A stretch of DNA of 64,000 bases from Mycolicibacterium fluoranthenivorans (GTDB lineage: Bacteria; Actinomycetota; Actinomycetes; Mycobacteriales; Mycobacteriaceae): contig NZ_JAANOW010000001.1 in the NCBI RefSeq assembly GCF_011758805.1, forward strand, positions 930,001 to 994,000, written 5' to 3'. Positions 1 to 8,539 of this stretch are shown piece by piece. The first letter of the stretch is position 1. Every line of letters starts with the position of its first letter. The translations under genes and the position numbers were made by a program. The notes under the pieces were generated by a model that saw only the letters and a list, made by a program, of their open reading frames with translations, was not told where the DNA came from and ran no database searches.

Positions 1-2
1 GT

Positions 3-1304
3 GTGCAGCCGTGGGGACTGGACAACGTCAATGTGCCCGCACCGGTGTTCAACGATATGCACGTCGTGAGCACACCGGCGACGCTGACCCTGCGGCAGGA
101 GTTCCTGGAGTTCGTGGGCACCTACGTCATCCACTGTCACCGGCTCAACCACGAGGACAACGGGTTGATGGCCACCATCAACGTCATCCCGGAGGTCTCG
201 TCGTATGCCGTCGCGGTTCCCGGCGGTCACGGCAGACCGGCCTCGATCCAGGTCCGGGACGGTGGCGAGAACGGGGCCGGCGACAGGGTGTTGCAGACCG
301 TCTATCCGTTCCCCGATTTCGAGGGCACCCCGTCGGTGGCGATGGCCGACGTGAACGGCGACGGCATCCTGGATCTGGTGGCCGGCACCGGAAAGGGCGT
401 GGCGCCCGAGGTGGTCGCATACGACGGCAACAACACTCGGGACGGACTGTTCAAGACCGAGCTCGCCCGGTTCGCGCCCTTCGACGCGGACTTCACCGGC
501 GGGGTGTCCGTGGCGGCCACCGATATCGACGGGAATGCACTGGCGGACAACATCATCGTCGGATCGGGTCCGGGGATGGAGTCGCAGATCAAGGTGTTCT
601 CGTCCACCCTGCCCGACATCGGAAAAGCCCCGGAGGTGTTCTCCGCCTTCACGCCCTATCCCGGCTCCCAGTCCGGTGTCACCCTGGCCACCGGCATGGT
701 CGAATCCGGGTCGGGCCGGGAGAGCGTCGTGACGGCACCCGGTCCCGGTGAGCCGCCGCTGATCAAGTCCTTCCGATGGGACCTGTACACCCCCACGGCC
801 AGGGCGCAGGCGAATGGCACGGCCACCCCGCAACACGCGGGCAAGCCGTCGGACCCGAAGATGACCGCGCAGTTCCTGGCCTACGACGAGACCTACCAAG
901 ATGGTGTCGCGCTGTCCACCGGCTGGGTTGCCGGGGCTGAGGGCGGCTCCAAGAGCATCATCACCAGCCAGCTCGGTGGTGCGGGCACGGTGGTGGTGTG
1001 GTCCAGCGGGTCGCTGCTCGACGGTCAGCCGGCCATATACCTGGACAACCCCAACCACCACGAGGGCGACGTCACATACCAGCAGATCTCGTCATTCGCA
1101 CCATTTCCGGCAGGGGGCGCCACCGTCGCCACCAGCAGCACCGTCTACGGCGCCGACCTGCTGGTGGCCGGCGGCAACGGCGAGGTACGCAAGTACGGAC
1201 TCGCGCGGTCCGCACCCGACGCGAAATCCCTGACGCCCAAGCTGATCACCTCGTTACCGCCGATCGCCGGGGCGGCGGGTGTGGTGCCGCTGGGCGGTCG
1301 CTAG
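3..1304 (+). CDS. Multicopper oxidase C-terminal part with FG-GAP-like domain (5' partial)
   Basis: The reading frame is already open at the window edge, so the N-terminal part lies outside. Residues about 10-65 are the last cupredoxin domain of a multicopper oxidase: the HCHRLNHEDNGLM stretch has the His-Cys-His...His...Met pattern of the type 1 and trinuclear copper ligands. Residues about 95-430 form a long tail with repeated beta-propeller (FG-GAP/VCBS-like) segments such as DVNGDGILDLVAG and DIDGNALADNIIVGSG. The likely role is oxidation of a metal or phenolic substrate outside the membrane, but the substrate cannot be read. The fusion of oxidase and propeller is uncommon. Its TAG stop shares the CTAG tetramer with the TAG of the convergent next gene. 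A contig-edge or start artefact is not excluded for the first residues. Confidence 0.8.
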   Translation: MQPWGLDNVNVPAPVFNDMHVVSTPATLTLRQEFLEFVGTYVIHCHRLNHEDNGLMATINVIPEVSSYAVAVPGGHGRPASIQVRDGGENGAGDRVLQTVYPFPDFEGTPSVAMADVNGDGILDLVAGTGKGVAPEVVAYDGNNTRDGLFKTELARFAPFDADFTGGVSVAATDIDGNALADNIIVGSGPGMESQIKVFSSTLPDIGKAPEVFSAFTPYPGSQSGVTLATGMVESGSGRESVVTAPGPGEPPLIKSFRWDLYTPTARAQANGTATPQHAGKPSDPKMTAQFLAYDETYQDGVALSTGWVAGAEGGSKSIITSQLGGAGTVVVWSSGSLLDGQPAIYLDNPNHHEGDVTYQQISSFAPFPAGGATVATSSTVYGADLLVAGGNGEVRKYGLARSAPDAKSLTPKLITSLPPIAGAAGVVPLGGR

Positions 1305-2248
1305 GGCAGGTGCCAGAACACCCTGGTCCCGAGATATACCGCCGCGGTGGTGGCTGCCATGACCGCGGCCACGGTGCCGATGCCCCGCCAGTTCGTCTTG
1401 GCCACAGGAGCATCCGGTGGCGGACGCAGCCAGTGTTTGAGCAGCGGGTTGACGTAATAGGGCATGGTGATGAAGCTCATGGCGAAGCTGGACAACAGAT
1501 TTCCGACCAGCATGCCCAACCACAACGGCATCTTCAACGGCGACAGCGCCAGCGACAGCAGTACCACCGTCGGGTAGAGGCCGACCCAGACGGCCAGGGA
1601 GGTCTTGACATCCGACGGCGGCGCCGCGGGTGCGCCGTGCTCGTCGAAGGCGAACCAGCTGCCGAATGAGTTGTCGATGGTGCGGGCGTGGAAGTCGGAG
1701 AACCGCTCGCCCTCGGCGAGGAGTGCGCGGCGTTCGGGGGAGATCAGCCAGGCATCCAGATCGTCGGCGTTCTCGTAGCGGTACAGCGCTGTCCACTCAT
1801 CCTGCACCCCGGCGACCGGGCGGAACAGTTCGGCGCCGCGGAACCCGCGGAACGTGCTCTCCGCCAACCGAAGCCGCTGCTGCCAGGCCAGGAAATCCTC
1901 GACGTGCTCCGGGCTCACCCGGTGACTGACCACCACCGTCACCAGCGGGTCGGTCCGGCGGGCGCCGCCGCCGATGACCTGCTGCGTGCCGGGGCCGTCG
2001 AGATAGTCCGCACCCGCGGCGAGGCGGTCCTGCCGGGTGGCGCTGTTGATCCAGGCCTGCACGTGGGCCACCGAATCGAACCGGTACACCACCACCCAGT
2101 CGGGTTGTACCGCGGTGGGCGGACTGACCTCGGCGGCCAGGAAGCCGGGGTACTCCGAGGCCGCCCGGTTCAGATCCAGTTGCCACGCTTCGAATTCACG
2201 CTCCTGGCCGGCGCGCACCCGCTGGCCGATGATGACGGTGGCCGCCAT
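1301..2248 (-). CDS. ABM-superfamily (COG3224-like) membrane protein, copy 1
   Basis: This 315-residue protein has two tandem antibiotic-biosynthesis-monooxygenase-like ferredoxin folds (residues about 1-90 and 100-190) followed by three hydrophobic segments near residues 210-310. I chose the ATG at 2248 because AGAGGAA lies 7 bases upstream; an in-frame ATG at 2272 has no ribosome site. With this start it is exactly as long as its paralogue at 7439-8386. It follows the molybdenum subunit gene by 27 bases and is probably in the same operon. Enzymatic activity is not evident: ABM folds also serve as small-molecule binding or heme-degrading domains. A membrane-tethered accessory role in the purine oxidation module is inference only. 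Confidence 0.8.
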   Translation of the reverse strand: MAATVIIGQRVRAGQEREFEAWQLDLNRAASEYPGFLAAEVSPPTAVQPDWVVVYRFDSVAHVQAWINSATRQDRLAAGADYLDGPGTQQVIGGGARRTDPLVTVVVSHRVSPEHVEDFLAWQQRLRLAESTFRGFRGAELFRPVAGVQDEWTALYRYENADDLDAWLISPERRALLAEGERFSDFHARTIDNSFGSWFAFDEHGAPAAPPSDVKTSLAVWVGLYPTVVLLSLALSPLKMPLWLGMLVGNLLSSFAMSFITMPYYVNPLLKHWLRPPPDAPVAKTNWRGIGTVAAVMAATTAAVYLGTRVFWHLP

Positions 2249-2275
2249 GTCGGTGTTCCTCTTCGCATCCATGGC

Positions 2276-5092
2276 TCAGGGGACCGGAACGGGTTCGTTG
2301 AGCCGCCGGAAGATGCGCTCGGGAGTCAACGGCAGCTCGCGAAACCGTATCCCGGTCGCGTCGTACAGGGCGTTGGCCAGCGCCGGCGCCACCGGGTTGA
2401 TACAGCATTCGGCCATCCCCTTGGACCGCATCGGTCCGACGGAATCGGTGGAGGGGACCAGTAGCACCTCGGTGCGTGGTGCGTCGGCATAGGTGGGAAT
2501 GCGGTAGTTGCGCAGGTTCGGATTGGTCATCACACCGTCGGCGTCGACATGGTGGTTCTCCGTCAGCACGAAGCCGATACCCTGCGCCACACCGCCTTCC
2601 ACCTGTCCACGGACCTGAGCCGGATTGATCACCACCCCGGCGTCGGTGGCCTGCACGCTGTACAGGATGCGGATCTCCCCGGTGACCCGGTGCACCGCGA
2701 TGCGGAACCCGTGGGTGTTGGACGTGACGCTGCGCGGCGACCCGTACGCCTTGCGGGCCTCGGTGAACCGGATACCCCGCTCGCGGCCGGCCGCCAGAAT
2801 CTCGGTCAGGAGCAGCCGGGTACCCGCGCAGTCCACCCCGTCGTCGAGCAGGACACAGTCGGCGACCGGCACCCCGGTATGCGACGCGGCGAAGCCCCGC
2901 AGCCGGTCCCGCAGGGCGAGGGCGGCCCGGTCCACCGCGTTACCGGCGACGAAAAGCCCGGCGCTGGCGAACGCCCCGGTGTCGAAGCCGGTCCGGTCCG
3001 TATCGGACTGCACCAGGTGGATGCGCGACGGTGTGGTGCCCAGCCGGGTGGCGGCGATCTGCACGTGCGCGGTGGAGGTGCCCTCACCGAATTCGACGGT
3101 GCCGACCGCGATCTGGTAGCTGCCGTCGTCACCCAAGGTGGCCCAGGCCTCCGAGATGTGCTCGGTGGGCGGGGCGGTCTCGTGCAGCGATGTCGCGGTG
3201 CCGACCCCGACCAGCCAGTCCGGGCCCATCGGCGGACCGTCTGCGTTGCGGGTCAGTGCCGCGTCCACCAGGTCGATGCACGCGGCGATGCCGTCCTCGG
3301 TGAACTCGACGTCGTCGGGATGGTCGTCCAGGGCCAGCAACGCATCCCCCGGCCGCACGATGTTGCGGCGGCGCAGCTCCAGTGGGTCGAGGCGCAGCTT
3401 CACGGCCAGTTCGTGGATCGCGGACTCCACGGCGAACGCCGGCTGTGTCATACCGTAGCCGCGTAGGGCACCGCTGGGCACCGTGTTGGTGTACACCGAG
3501 TAGGCATCGAATTTCTTGTTGGCACAACGGTACAACGCGATGGCGGCGGCCGCGGCGAACAACGTCTCCCCGCCGTGGTTGCCGTAGGCGCCGGTATTGG
3601 ACAGGTTGCGGAACTGGAATGCGGTCAGGGTGCCGTCGGCCTTCGCGCCGAGTTTCACCGTCACCTTCATCGGATGCCGGGGGGAGGCGGTGGTGAACTC
3701 CTCCTCACGGGTGTACTCGAAACTCACCGGCCGGCCGGTATCGAGCGCGGCCAACGCGGCCAGATCCTCGGAGATCACTTCCTGCTTGCCGCCGAAGCCA
3801 CCGCCGACCCGCATGCAGAACACCCGTACTTGGTCGGGGCGCAGGTCGAACAGGTGTGACAGTTTCACCTTCGCGATCGACGGCGACTGGGAGGCGGTGC
3901 GCACCACCAGCCTGATGTTCTTCCCGTCGCTTCGCTCGCCCCTGATGTTCTTCCCGTCGCTTCGCTCGCCCCTGAGGTCTTCCCCGTCGCTTCGCTCGCC
4001 CCTGACGTCTTCCCCGTCGCTGCGCTCGACCCAGGCGATGGACCCGTGCGTCTCCAGGTGCACATGCGCCACGCGCGGGGAGAAGTAGGTGGCCTCGTGG
4101 ATCACGTCGGCCTCGGCGAAACCGGCGTCCACATCGCCGATCTGGCCGTGCAGCTCGAGCAGGACGTTGCGCTCCGGGTCGCGCACGAACGGATCGTCGG
4201 AGCCGTGCAGCTGCGGTGCCCCGTCCGCCATCGCCTGCTCCGGGTCGAACACCGCGGGCAGCACCTCGTATTCGACGGCCACCCGGCGGCAGCCCTCCTC
4301 GGCGGCGGCGACGGAATCGGCCAGCACCGCGACCACCCGCTGCCCGACGAACCGCATCACGTTGTCCAGGATGTAGGTGTCATCGGGGTCGACCAGATGA
4401 TCGGTGTGGATGGCGGTGGTGAACCGTTTGCGCGGCACGTCTTTCCAGGTGTAGACCCGGTGCACTCCGGGTACCGCCAGCGCGGCGGTGGTGTCGATGG
4501 ACACGAGGCGGGCGTGCGCGTGTGGCGAGTGCAGCACCTTCAGGTGCAGCAGTCCGTCGATGGCGGTGTCCATGGTGAACTCGGCCCGTCCCGTCACCAC
4601 GTCCCGGCCCGCGGGGGCGCCCACGCTGGCACCCACCGCGTCGCCGGGTGCGGCCTCCTCGACTCCCACCCGCCCGTGCACCGCGTCTTCGATGGCCCGG
4701 TAACCGGTGCAGCGGCACAGATTCCCCTTCAGCGCGCGGGGCAGATCCTGGCACTGTTCCTCGGTGAGTGCGGCCGAGGTCATGATCATCCCGGCGGTGC
4801 AGAATCCGCACTGAAATCCCGGGGCGTCGAGGAACTGGCGCTGCATCGGGTGTAGATCGTCCGGGGTGCCCAGCCCTTCGATGGTGGTGACCGCACGACC
4901 GTCGGCCCGGAACGCCGGGGTGATACAACTGTGCACCGGGTTGCCGTCCAGCCACACCGTGCAGGCGCCGCAGTCACCGGCATCGCAACCCTTTTTCACC
5001 CCGTGCCAGCCGAGCGAACGCACGAAGGTGCGCAGGCACTGACCGGGTTGCGGTGCGGCGTCGAACGATCGGCCGTTGACGGTGTAGGTCAT
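2276..5092 (-). CDS. Xanthine dehydrogenase-type fused [2Fe-2S]/molybdopterin subunit
   Basis: The 938-residue product fuses two subunits that are often separate. Residues 1-150 hold the plant-type [2Fe-2S] ligands (CDAGDCGAC) and the second cluster (CGFC, CRCTGYR). The aldehyde oxidase/xanthine dehydrogenase hammerhead domain follows, then the molybdopterin domain with VGGGFGGKQ. Near the end KGMAECCINP carries the glutamate expected at the active base position. The FAD subunit is the upstream gene, overlapping by ATGA. With guanine deaminase divergent from it, xanthine or hypoxanthine is the likely substrate; another N-heterocycle or aldehyde is possible. AGGAG sits 8 bases before the ATG. 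Residues about 355-394 are four tandem ten-residue units of the form GERSDG(E/K)(D/N)xR inserted in a surface-loop position, unlike the family. Confidence 0.9.
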   Translation of the reverse strand: MTYTVNGRSFDAAPQPGQCLRTFVRSLGWHGVKKGCDAGDCGACTVWLDGNPVHSCITPAFRADGRAVTTIEGLGTPDDLHPMQRQFLDAPGFQCGFCTAGMIMTSAALTEEQCQDLPRALKGNLCRCTGYRAIEDAVHGRVGVEEAAPGDAVGASVGAPAGRDVVTGRAEFTMDTAIDGLLHLKVLHSPHAHARLVSIDTTAALAVPGVHRVYTWKDVPRKRFTTAIHTDHLVDPDDTYILDNVMRFVGQRVVAVLADSVAAAEEGCRRVAVEYEVLPAVFDPEQAMADGAPQLHGSDDPFVRDPERNVLLELHGQIGDVDAGFAEADVIHEATYFSPRVAHVHLETHGSIAWVERSDGEDVRGERSDGEDLRGERSDGKNIRGERSDGKNIRLVVRTASQSPSIAKVKLSHLFDLRPDQVRVFCMRVGGGFGGKQEVISEDLAALAALDTGRPVSFEYTREEEFTTASPRHPMKVTVKLGAKADGTLTAFQFRNLSNTGAYGNHGGETLFAAAAAIALYRCANKKFDAYSVYTNTVPSGALRGYGMTQPAFAVESAIHELAVKLRLDPLELRRRNIVRPGDALLALDDHPDDVEFTEDGIAACIDLVDAALTRNADGPPMGPDWLVGVGTATSLHETAPPTEHISEAWATLGDDGSYQIAVGTVEFGEGTSTAHVQIAATRLGTTPSRIHLVQSDTDRTGFDTGAFASAGLFVAGNAVDRAALALRDRLRGFAASHTGVPVADCVLLDDGVDCAGTRLLLTEILAAGRERGIRFTEARKAYGSPRSVTSNTHGFRIAVHRVTGEIRILYSVQATDAGVVINPAQVRGQVEGGVAQGIGFVLTENHHVDADGVMTNPNLRNYRIPTYADAPRTEVLLVPSTDSVGPMRSKGMAECCINPVAPALANALYDATGIRFRELPLTPERIFRRLNEPVPVP
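3911..4030 (-). repeat. Four-copy 30-bp in-frame tandem repeat inside the molybdenum subunit gene
   Basis: Four exact 30-base units lie at 3911-3940, 3941-3970, 3971-4000 and 4001-4030. The first two are identical and the others differ at a few bases. On the coding strand each unit encodes ERSDG(E/K)(D/N)(V/L/I)RG. The shared core on the plus strand is CCCGTCGCTTCGCTCGCC, whose complement contains GCGAAGC, a heptamer known to form an exceptionally stable DNA mini-hairpin. The same core occurs once more in the P450 gene at 37205-37223. Confidence 0.95.
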
Positions 5093-5901
5093 GCGCGCAG
5101 CTCCTGGGCGATCTCGTCGGCGAAGTGCTTGGTCAGGTGCCGCCGGTGGCCGGGGGTGCCGTTCGCGTCGTCGAACCAGACATCCTCGGGGAGTCCGTCG
5201 ATACGGTCCCGCAGCGCCGCCGGGTCGGGGTCGCCGGCGAAGGCCAGTTGAACCGGGCGAGTGGTGCCCGCGGTGAGGGTGATCAGCGTCGCGCCGTCAC
5301 GGCCTTTGGTGCCCACCAGGAACACGGTGGAGCGGCCCAGTGCGGTGAGCGTGAATACGCGATAGGCGACCCGCTTGCGCAGCGCGCGGTCGGGAATGTC
5401 GATACCGCGCAGCAGTTCGCCGGGGGCCAGCACGTTGCGATGGTCACCCGTCACGAAATCGGCTGCGGGAAAACTGCGTTCGGTCCCGTCGACGGCCTGG
5501 AGGCGGTATTCGGCCTCCAGTGCCACGGTGAGCGTGATCATCGGACCCGCGGGCAGGGACATGCAGATGTTGCCGCCGACGGTGGCCGCGTTCCAGACCT
5601 TGAACGAGGACAGAAAGGCCTCGCAACTGATCGGGATCAGCCGGGCTGCCGGCCACTGCGCGGGTGGGGCGAACGCGTACAGGCCGCCGATGGTGCACAT
5701 GGCGCCGATGTGCAGCCCGGCCTGCGACGTATCGAGTTCGCTCCAGCCCAACGGGACCAGATCGATGAGCCGGCGCAGCTTCGGCTGCGGATCGGAGAAC
5801 AGCCACGTGCCGCCGGCCAGCCAGGCGTCACCTGGACGCCACAGTGCGCCGGGAGGTTCGGTGGGTCGCCGGATGACCTCGGTGACGGTGTTGAGATCCA
5901 A
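5089..5901 (-). CDS. FAD-binding subunit of xanthine dehydrogenase-type enzyme
   Basis: The 270-residue product belongs to the FAD_binding_5/CO dehydrogenase flavoprotein family: an N-terminal FAD domain with WLAGGTWL and TIGG-like loops (IGAMCTIGGLYA), the GGNICMSLPAGP segment that contacts flavin, and a C-terminal domain. It passes electrons from the [2Fe-2S] clusters of the fused partner to an acceptor, probably NAD+. I chose the TTG at 5901 because AAGGAG stands 6 bases before it; the frame remains open to 5970 but without a comparable ribosome site. Its stop overlaps the start of the partner gene (ATGA), so the two are translationally coupled. It is somewhat shorter than stand-alone family members, with no visible break. 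Confidence 0.85.
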   Translation of the reverse strand: MDLNTVTEVIRRPTEPPGALWRPGDAWLAGGTWLFSDPQPKLRRLIDLVPLGWSELDTSQAGLHIGAMCTIGGLYAFAPPAQWPAARLIPISCEAFLSSFKVWNAATVGGNICMSLPAGPMITLTVALEAEYRLQAVDGTERSFPAADFVTGDHRNVLAPGELLRGIDIPDRALRKRVAYRVFTLTALGRSTVFLVGTKGRDGATLITLTAGTTRPVQLAFAGDPDPAALRDRIDGLPEDVWFDDANGTPGHRRHLTKHFADEIAQELRA

Positions 5902-5964
5902 GCCGGGCTCCTTCGGCTGAGTGCCCCCTGGTGTGTCGCTGACATTAAAGCCTGCCGGCCCGCT

Positions 5965-5989
5965 GGGCACGGGTTTTACCCACTTGCCC
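5965..5989. promoter_or_regulatory. Imperfect palindrome between the divergent xdh and guaD genes
   Basis: The segment begins GGGCACGGG and ends ACTTGCCC, with five outer bases pairing perfectly and weaker pairing inside. It sits in the 123-base divergent region shared by the xanthine dehydrogenase-type genes and guanine deaminase, where a purine-responsive repressor would be expected. No regulator gene is adjacent, so this is only a candidate operator. Confidence 0.3.
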
Positions 5990-6024
5990 GGCGATCCGCC
6001 GTTGGCCGTGGTCCCCTAGACACC

Positions 6025-7428
6025 GTGAGTCAAATCCACTTCGGACACATCTTCCACGTCTCGGGCAGCCCAGCGATCACCGACGCGCCCGGTGCCCTGA
6101 CGTCGATCCCCGACGGTGCGCTGGTACTCGACGGCCGCGGCCGGATCGCATTCTGCGGCAGCCGAACCGATATCCCGTCCGAGTACGCGGCCTCGGTGGT
6201 GCACGATCACCGGCACGGGTACCTGCTGCCCGGCTTCGTGGACACCCACATCCACTTCCCGCAGACCTACGCCGGAGACTCCTACGGCGGCGGGCAGCTA
6301 CTGGAATGGCTCACCCAGTGCATCTTCCCGTCGGAGTCGCGGTTCGCCGATCCCGACTTCGCCACCCGGGCCGCCGTCGAGTTCTGCGATCGGCGGATCG
6401 CCGCGGGTACGACGGCGGCCATGGTGTTCGGCTCGGCGTTCCCGCACGCGCAGGACGCGCTGTTCGCCGAGACACGACGGCGCGGGCTGCGGATCGTCAG
6501 TGGTCGCGGTATCCAGACCGTCGGCCCGGAATCGGCGGGCCCATTGCTGACGTCGGAGGCCGACGCCATCCGGCTCACCCGGGAGGAGATCGACAAGTGG
6601 CACGCCGCCGACACCGGTGATGTGGACACGGCCCTGCTGCACGTCGCCGTGGTGCCGCGGTTCTCCCTGTCGGTCACCACCGAGACCTTGAAAAACCTTG
6701 GCGAACTCTATGATTCGGTCCGCGACAGGGGTGTGTATGTGCACACCCACCTCAACGAGAACAACCGCCCGGGTACCGGAGAGATCGACGTGACGAAGTC
6801 GACCTACCAGGTGAAGTCGTATCTGGACACCTATGACGGCAAGTTCCTGCCGGGATCCGCGGTGGGCGGATCGAGCCTGTTGGGCCGGCGGACCATCTTG
6901 GCGCACGGCGTGCACTGCACCGACGAGGAGCTGGCCCGGATGGCCGAGACCGGCACGTCCATCTCGCACTGCCCGGTATCGCAGCTGTTCCTCGGGTCGG
7001 GCACCATGCCCTGGCGACGTACCGTGGCGGCAGGGGTGAACCTCTCGGCCGGAACGGATTTCGGCGGCGGCGACGAATGGCTGATCCCCCGCGTGCTGGG
7101 CGATGCGTTCAAGGTGCACATCTCCGAGGAGGGCAGCGCGGGAACGTCACTGCACCCGGCCGAGATGCTGTTCCTGGGCACCCTCGGCGGGGCCAGGGCA
7201 CTGGACATGGAGAGCCGGTTCGGCAATTTCGATATCGGCAAGGAGGCCGACTTCGTGGTCGTCGACCCGGCCCGGACCCCGGCGCTGGCCGCGGCGCTGA
7301 CCCACGGGGTGCGCTCAGCGGATCCCGATTTGGCGTGCGAACAAACACTTTTCGCGTTGCTGATGGGTCTGCGGGAATCGTCGATCGCGCAGGTTTACGT
7401 GCAGGGCCGGAAGTTGAATCCGGCGTAG
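6025..7428 (+). CDS. guaD: Guanine deaminase
   Basis: This 467-residue amidohydrolase hydrolyses guanine to xanthine and ammonia, the step before xanthine oxidation by the divergent operon. The first metal motif DTHIHFPQTYAG is typical of guanine deaminase, HTHLNEN carries the third histidine, ILAHGVHCTDEEL the fourth, and AGTDFGGG the catalytic aspartate. The length is near that of bacterial and eukaryotic guanine deaminases. The frame is open far upstream, but the protein similarity begins at the GTG at 6025 (SQIHFGHIFHVSG); no strong ribosome site precedes it, so the start is less certain than the identity. A methyl-type ABM protein gene follows 10 bases later, probably co-transcribed. Confidence 0.9.
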   Translation: MSQIHFGHIFHVSGSPAITDAPGALTSIPDGALVLDGRGRIAFCGSRTDIPSEYAASVVHDHRHGYLLPGFVDTHIHFPQTYAGDSYGGGQLLEWLTQCIFPSESRFADPDFATRAAVEFCDRRIAAGTTAAMVFGSAFPHAQDALFAETRRRGLRIVSGRGIQTVGPESAGPLLTSEADAIRLTREEIDKWHAADTGDVDTALLHVAVVPRFSLSVTTETLKNLGELYDSVRDRGVYVHTHLNENNRPGTGEIDVTKSTYQVKSYLDTYDGKFLPGSAVGGSSLLGRRTILAHGVHCTDEELARMAETGTSISHCPVSQLFLGSGTMPWRRTVAAGVNLSAGTDFGGGDEWLIPRVLGDAFKVHISEEGSAGTSLHPAEMLFLGTLGGARALDMESRFGNFDIGKEADFVVVDPARTPALAAALTHGVRSADPDLACEQTLFALLMGLRESSIAQVYVQGRKLNPA

Positions 7429-7438
7429 GGAGGATGCC

Positions 7439-8386
7439 ATGAGTGCCATCGCTGTCACCATCTTCCACCGCCCCGTCGACCGGCCGGCCTTCGATACCTG
7501 GGCCGGCGAGCTGCTCGCCGCGGCGCGCACCGCACCCGGATTCATCGATGCGGTGGTTTCGGTATATGACGACCCGCGCCTGGAACCGGCGATCTCGGCG
7601 ACCTTCGCCGGCGAGGGCCAGTTGCATGCCTGGCTGGACGGTGCGCAGCGCGCGGAGCTCCTGCGCGCCGGGCGGTTGCGCGGTGTGCACCAGGCCTCCT
7701 CCGATCTGGTGGTGGTGGAAGGACAGATCACCCCGCCGGGTATCGCGGTGTTCCGGCATCGCGTGTCCGCGGGCCGCGAGACCGACTTCATCACGGCGCA
7801 GGGCGATCTGACGGAGGCGAGCTCACGGTTCTCCGGGTATGAGGGCACCGTGGTGTTCCCGGCCGGCGCGGGGGAGCAGTGGATGACGCTGATCCGGTTC
7901 CGCACCGAGAGGCTGCTGTCGGGCTGGCTCAAATCACCGCAGCGCCTGGACGCGCTGCCGTCGTTGCGGTCGGCGCTGGACGGCGATTTCTCCACGTTCT
8001 CGCACACCACCCCGTTGGGTACCACGGTCCGGTTCGAGAACGGTGAGACCGAGATGACGCCGAGCTGGAAGACGGCGATGCTCGTGCTGATGGTGCTCTA
8101 CCCGACGGTGATGCTGCTGGCCCGGTTCGTGGGCCCGGTGCTGGACCGGTTCGGTGCGGAGCCCTGGCTGGCGATGTGGCTCAGCCAGGTGGCCAGTGTG
8201 TCCCTGCTCCAGTGGGTGCTGATGCCGTTCGCGGTCGCGCGGATGCGACGCTGGCTGGACCCCGTGGAAGGCAGGAGCGGGACGGTCACCGTGCGCGGAA
8301 CCGTGGTGATATTCGGGGTCTACGCCGTCACGTTGGTGGTGTTCGCGAGTATCACCTGGCTGCAGTTCTGGGACTACCCGCACTGA
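7439..8386 (+). CDS. ABM-superfamily (COG3224-like) membrane protein, copy 2
   Basis: The 315-residue paralogue of the 1301-2248 product has the same plan: two ABM-like folds, then three hydrophobic segments. Both proteins share the LYPTVxLL stretch at the first membrane segment and a basic loop before the last one. AGGGAGG lies 6 bases before the ATG, giving strong expression potential. It follows guaD by 10 bases. One copy rides on each of two divergent purine catabolism operons, which suggests they act with these enzymes, perhaps at the membrane. Biochemical function is unknown. Confidence 0.8.
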   Translation: MSAIAVTIFHRPVDRPAFDTWAGELLAAARTAPGFIDAVVSVYDDPRLEPAISATFAGEGQLHAWLDGAQRAELLRAGRLRGVHQASSDLVVVEGQITPPGIAVFRHRVSAGRETDFITAQGDLTEASSRFSGYEGTVVFPAGAGEQWMTLIRFRTERLLSGWLKSPQRLDALPSLRSALDGDFSTFSHTTPLGTTVRFENGETEMTPSWKTAMLVLMVLYPTVMLLARFVGPVLDRFGAEPWLAMWLSQVASVSLLQWVLMPFAVARMRRWLDPVEGRSGTVTVRGTVVIFGVYAVTLVVFASITWLQFWDYPH

Positions 8387-8539
8387 CCCGTACCGATGTG
8401 GTGGGTCGGTTCCTCGGCCGACCCGGGTGTCGTCCGATCGGTTGATCTGGAACCCGTTGGTGCCCCGCGCCCGAAACTGGGGGTCGCAGTCCCCGGATTC
8501 GTCTTGTAGGGTCCGAGCCGGGGGCATCGGCTTGGGACG

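Noticed and set aside
3911..4030. Short CRISPR-like array
   Set aside because: The units are contiguous with no spacers, lie in frame in a conserved enzyme, and no cas genes are near.
5902..5970. Longer N-terminus for the FAD subunit (start at 5970)
   Set aside because: A TTG at 5901 has a better ribosome site, and the upstream residues look unlike the family.
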